Positions 60,771 to 64,000 of a DNA stretch of 64,000 nucleotides are shown here, one piece after another. Numbering within the stretch: the stretch's first letter is position 1; each line of letters begins with the position of its first letter. Made by a program: the position numbers and the translations under genes. The notes beneath the pieces are model-generated. The model worked only from the letters and a program-made list of their open reading frames with translations, did no database searches and was not told the DNA's origin. This DNA comes from Aeromonas sobria (GTDB taxonomy: Bacteria; Pseudomonadota; Gammaproteobacteria; Enterobacterales; Aeromonadaceae), in contig NZ_CDBW01000041.1 of assembly GCF_000820145.1 (NCBI RefSeq), positions 1-64,000 of the forward strand, read 5' to 3'.

Positions 60771-60806
60771 CTACTCGGTCTACTCGGTCTACTCGGTCTA
60801 CTCGGT
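60771..60806. repeat. Four tandem 9-bp repeats upstream of the antitoxin
   Basis: Four perfect CTACTCGGT units (60771-60806), followed by two degenerate ones to 60824. They lie immediately upstream of the antitoxin ribosome-binding site. Operator iterons for the toxin-antitoxin complex are the likely role, by position. Confidence 0.8.
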
Positions 60807-60948
60807 TCACACGGTCTACATTGTCGACAGGCTTGGTCCGTCGATTTGTCGTGAGTATATATCTTACTTAATGGTTTGCAACAAATTGTCGCATTTAAAG
60901 ATAATCTGTCTCGCGCGCTGGCACTGTATACGTCGGTCGCTGTAGGGT

Positions 60949-61437
60949 TCATTCGTTCTCCTTGCAATGGTCAGCCACTACCTGGTGCAGGGCTGGCTGG
61001 TACCTTGGGTTGAGTTGTTCGGCTGCCCCCGGGTTGGCGCGATAGGTGATGCTGCCCGGTGCGATGAAGAGGGTACGACCGGTAACGGCGCACCGAATGC
61101 AGCCGCTCTGGTCGATGGCTACGGGGGTGAGCTCCTCCACGATATGGCGGCGGCCAACAGTGCGGCCATCGGGTGAGCGCACTGGCACGGTGGGGCGGTT
61201 GGTGCTGGCCTGATACGGGTTCGGCACCTCGGGAGTGAAGGCCGGCAGGGCCAGCGATGTTGGGCGAGGGTGGCGGCGCAGGATGGCGCAGGCCACTGCC
61301 TGTTGTTTTCCCTTGAGCAGCCCCACCCACTGGCTGATCTCGCTGGCTGGCCAACGCTGCTGCAGAATGCAGGTCACCCGATTATCCAGGCGGCGGTAAT
61401 CTTCCCGGCTGACGGTTTGCTTGCTGTTCATGTTCAT
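60949..61437 (-). CDS. Phage protein of unknown function downstream of gene A
   Basis: 162 residues (MNMNSKQTVSREDYRRLDNRV, ISQWVGLLKGKQQAVACAILRRHPRP). The ATG at 61437 overlaps the gene A stop (ATGA), so it is translationally coupled. Its position matches the small ORF after A in P2. A CIRCAVTG segment might bind metal. No function assigned. Confidence 0.75.
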   Translation of the reverse strand: MNMNSKQTVSREDYRRLDNRVTCILQQRWPASEISQWVGLLKGKQQAVACAILRRHPRPTSLALPAFTPEVPNPYQASTNRPTVPVRSPDGRTVGRRHIVEELTPVAIDQSGCIRCAVTGRTLFIAPGSITYRANPGAAEQLNPRYQPALHQVVADHCKENE

Positions 61438-63770
61438 GCCCACTTCTCGCTGTAGCCGTCCTGTTCTTGCAACCACTCGGGCGTGTCCAGCCCCTCCAAT
61501 ACCTTCCACATCTCTGACTGATAGGGTTGCGGCAGCATTTCGATCCAGCGGTGCGCCCCAGCGTGTCCCTGTGCCTTGTAAACCTTGCCGCACAGCTCAA
61601 CCAGCATCGACCAATCTTCATCCCCCTCCGGTACCGCGTACTCATCCGGCTGGCCCTGTTCTACGGATTGCTGGCCAGCTGGCAGCCAATCCGGCTCGCT
61701 TGGTAGTGCGCGGCCTGACTGCACCTGTCCGTTTTCCAGCCAGAGGGTGAAACCATCCGCTCTGACGCTGGCGCCTGAGCGCAAACGCCCGATGGAGAAG
61801 GGCGATAAACCCCATTGCTCTGCCATTAACTGATCCGCGAAGGCCTCAGGATCCGGCCGCGTACAGTTATTGTCAGAGCTCCAAGGTGCCGGGCTGTCGC
61901 CCGACTGAACACCAACACCCACACCGGCAACCCCTGCGGCTTTGGTGGCTGCATGGGTGCCGGTGGGTACCACTTCCCACCCTTGCAGGCGGGTCTTGAT
62001 GCCAAGGTTGGCGGAGTGCAGCCCCATCAGCCGCTTGATGTCTTCGCCGTAGCAGTTGGCTTGCGCCTCGATCAGGTGCGCCAGCTTGATGGGGTGCTCG
62101 GCACGGGTGGCCAGCGCCCCGCCCATGGCTTCGAGGTAGCAGCGAAAGATGGCGTTATCGGCGGCATAACGGGCGGCCTCAAAGCGCGGATCTTGCAACA
62201 CCGGCTTGGGTGGCCCCACCAGATCGCCATGCTTCTTGGCGTTGCTGATCCGGCGCAGCTCGCGCCAGACCCCGACCGGGGCACCGCCGATCTGCTGAAA
62301 GGATCGAATGCCCCACCAACTTGCCCAGGCGCAGGCATGCCGCGCGCCATGATCTGCAGGGGTGTTGGCCTCTTCGTCGTCACCGACATAGGCGCCGTCG
62401 ATGTTCTTGGCGATGTATTTGGCCAGATAACCGGTCGCATCGCCCTTGGTGGGGTCGATCAGCTTCCAGTCGAAACGGGGTTTGATATCGGTAAAGGCGG
62501 GGGAGGCGATGGGATTCCGTTCCAGCTCTGCTTTGTCGTTGGTCAGGGCATAGCGCTGCAGGGTGCTGATCACCTTGTTGCGATCGCTCGGGCGCATAAA
62601 TAGCAACATGTGCCAGTGTGGCGTGCCGTCGTGGTGCGGCTCGCAGACCCGAAAGCCGTAGACGGGGGCATCATTGCGCTTGAGTGACGCACGGGTGAGG
62701 CTCCAGAGCTTGGCCAGATAGGCGCAGGTTTCGCGCGGGGTGGCTCCCTGGTACTTGTCGTTTTCGATGGTTTTGCCGTTGCGTCCTGTCTTCCAGGCGT
62801 GAAAGCGGCTCGGGGCTGTCCAGGTGAAGAACACCCCGACATGGCCCTGCTGCTCGGCGTAATCCTCAAAGCCACGCATCCGGGTCATCATCTCGTTGCG
62901 GCGGTTGACCGGATTGGAGGTGCTGGCCTCCCAGCAATCCTTCATCGACACGACCAGATCATACCGTTCGTTCATCACCTCCGACTCGGCCAGCCAGCGC
63001 ATCATGGCCCGCTTGCGCTCGCGCACCACCTTCATGGTGGCGTTCGATACATACGCCGACACCCCCTTGCGCACCTTGCCAAGCAGAATATTGATGTGCT
63101 CTTGCAGCCGATCCCAGCAGCGGTTGATGCGCTTCTCCCACCATTTGGCAGAGAGCAGACGTACCATCACGCTCAAGATCCAGTTATCCCTTGCCTCTTC
63201 CGTTTTGAATTTCGGCAGATCGCCGATAAAACCCCACTGATCAGCCGGTTGGCGCACCTCTTCAAAGGTCTGCACCAGATCTGGTTCATTCCCTGCCTTG
63301 ATGCCTTGCTCGATATGGCGCCAGATGGCGGCGGTCTGGTTGGCAAACTGGTGGGCCACTCGCTTGCGCCCTTCGTCATTGCGCATCTGCTGCGGATTAA
63401 CCGGGATAGTGTGGATAAGGCCTCTTACCCACTTGGTGCGCTCACGCAGCCAAATGTTGGCATTGCGGCAGTGGCGGGTGGTGCCATCTTTGCGGCGGCG
63501 CACGTACTGCTTGAATAGGGAAAGAGTGAGCTGAGGTGACAGGCCATCGAGCAGTTGAATGGCCCAGACCAGATCTGATTGGCCGGGCGCACTGACAAAG
63601 GTGGTAGCAAGGTTGATGCCGGGCAGAGAGTTGGCCAAGCTGTCGATGCGCTGGCGCAAGGTCTTCTTTGACAGCGGTAACTGGTTGGGTTTGGGTGTTG
63701 GCAGCCGGGTGATGGCAAAGCCAAATTGGCCAGCCTCAGCGGCTGGCCCTGTGTTGGGTTTGTTACTCAT
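61434..63770 (-). CDS. A: Replication initiation endonuclease A
   Basis: 778-residue P2 gpA-type rolling-circle initiator that nicks the phage origin. The HUH motif is HWHMLLFM near residue 390. The nicking motif YLAKYIAKN near 449-457 has two tyrosines four apart, as in P2 (Tyr450, Tyr454). Its ATG overlaps the preceding stop (ATGA). Confidence 0.94.
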   Translation of the reverse strand: MSNKPNTGPAAEAGQFGFAITRLPTPKPNQLPLSKKTLRQRIDSLANSLPGINLATTFVSAPGQSDLVWAIQLLDGLSPQLTLSLFKQYVRRRKDGTTRHCRNANIWLRERTKWVRGLIHTIPVNPQQMRNDEGRKRVAHQFANQTAAIWRHIEQGIKAGNEPDLVQTFEEVRQPADQWGFIGDLPKFKTEEARDNWILSVMVRLLSAKWWEKRINRCWDRLQEHINILLGKVRKGVSAYVSNATMKVVRERKRAMMRWLAESEVMNERYDLVVSMKDCWEASTSNPVNRRNEMMTRMRGFEDYAEQQGHVGVFFTWTAPSRFHAWKTGRNGKTIENDKYQGATPRETCAYLAKLWSLTRASLKRNDAPVYGFRVCEPHHDGTPHWHMLLFMRPSDRNKVISTLQRYALTNDKAELERNPIASPAFTDIKPRFDWKLIDPTKGDATGYLAKYIAKNIDGAYVGDDEEANTPADHGARHACAWASWWGIRSFQQIGGAPVGVWRELRRISNAKKHGDLVGPPKPVLQDPRFEAARYAADNAIFRCYLEAMGGALATRAEHPIKLAHLIEAQANCYGEDIKRLMGLHSANLGIKTRLQGWEVVPTGTHAATKAAGVAGVGVGVQSGDSPAPWSSDNNCTRPDPEAFADQLMAEQWGLSPFSIGRLRSGASVRADGFTLWLENGQVQSGRALPSEPDWLPAGQQSVEQGQPDEYAVPEGDEDWSMLVELCGKVYKAQGHAGAHRWIEMLPQPYQSEMWKVLEGLDTPEWLQEQDGYSEKWA

Positions 63771-64000
63771 TGGAGATGGTTACTCGACAGCTCGTTGAGG
63801 TCGCGGCGCAGCCCCGTGATCACTGTGGTGGTGTGGGCGCGCAGCTTTCTGGCTGCAGCGCACTGGCGCAGGGTCAGCTCGATGGTGGCCCGTGGTCGTG
63901 GTGAAAGCTGGCGGCACTCGATGAGCTGGCGCTGATATCTGCGCAGGCGTGCACTAACACTGCGCAGGTCTTCCCACCACCAACCTAAGTTCCGTTCCAT
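63767..64000 (-). CDS. Small phage early protein, possibly continuing beyond the window
   Basis: At least 77 residues (MERNLGWWWEDLRSVSARLRR ... RRDLNELSSNHLQ), basic and helical. The ATG coincides with the last three bases of the window, so a longer upstream start cannot be excluded. The stop overlaps the A start. It occupies the place of the small ORFs between B and A in P2. Confidence 0.65.
   Translation of the reverse strand: MERNLGWWWEDLRSVSARLRRYQRQLIECRQLSPRPRATIELTLRQCAAARKLRAHTTTVITGLRRDLNELSSNHLQ

Larger units (their letters stand above)
32374..64000. mobile_element. P2-family prophage (left part, open at right edge)
   Basis: A near-complete P2-type morphogenesis region in P2 order (Q-P / O-N-M-L-X ... 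R-S / V-W-J-I-H-G / FI-FII-E-T-U-D), plus replication gene A. The left attachment site should lie in the 77 bp between the rplT terminator and the gene D stop, because the phage end abuts there; the core cannot be fixed without attR. Integrase, repressor and cox lie beyond 64000. No ogr gene lies between D and the left end, unlike P2. No morphogenesis gene is visibly broken, so it may be functional. Confidence 0.93.

Noticed and set aside
1..64000. CRISPR arrays, rRNA and tRNA genes
   Set aside because: No regularly spaced repeats with unique spacers and no rRNA or full tRNA structure seen; the tRNA-like arm before thrS is only an anticodon arm.

Overview
The window reads as gammaproteobacterial chromosome, most likely Aeromonas. 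This rests on conserved gene order (nrdAB-yfaE, gyrA/ubiG, metG/apbC, udk-dcd, thrS-infC-rpmI-rplT), a GyrA with an acidic insert, and a P2-type prophage. No rRNA, tRNA or CRISPR array was seen. The genus is inferred from gene content.

Bases 1-32373 are chromosomal core. On the left are class Ia ribonucleotide reductase (nrdA, nrdB, yfaE) with NrdR and DnaA boxes, a ubiG-HAD phosphatase pair, and gyrA. Next come a secreted alpha-amylase, a radical SAM protein behind a LexA-like site, a Sel1-repeat protein, gloC, the selenium pair selD-selU, a GNAT enzyme and a membrane acyltransferase. Then follow rlmI, an orphan flagellin with its own sigma-28 promoter wedged between rlmI and yccX, metG/apbC, udk, dcd, and a Pit phosphate transporter with an upstream Pho box. 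The block ends with thrS-infC-rpmI-rplT, which shows two classic autoregulatory devices: a tRNA-Thr anticodon-arm mimic before thrS and an AUA start codon on infC.

From about 32.4 kb to the right edge lies a P2-family prophage that starts directly behind the rplT terminator. Order from the left is D-U-T-E/E'-FII-FI, G-H-I-x-J-W-V, a low-GC two-gene cargo, S-R-spanins-lysozyme-holins-zinc finger-X-L-M-N-O, then divergent P-Q. After these come the cos region, a second cargo region, a BRO-type protein, a toxin-antitoxin pair, replication gene A and part of the early region. Integrase, repressor and the right att site lie beyond 64000. Three dyads of the form TGTG-N11-CACA sit exactly where P2 late promoters lie (before FI, before V, between O and P), so they are probable late-activator sites.

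The most unusual part is 56.9-59.0 kb. Two genes of unknown function, both on the minus strand, are each followed by a well-formed integron attC site, one of them resembling the Vibrio cholerae repeat (VCR) type. The 5' boundary of the array shows a GTTAAC crossover core. A short divergent ORF there might be an integron-integrase remnant, though this is weak. This is therefore a small cassette array sitting in the P2 tin/old cargo locus of a prophage. The S-V locus carries a second cargo: a DUF2971-zinc-ribbon protein and a three-helix membrane protein. Both cargo loci are good candidates for anti-phage functions, but no function can be assigned from sequence alone.
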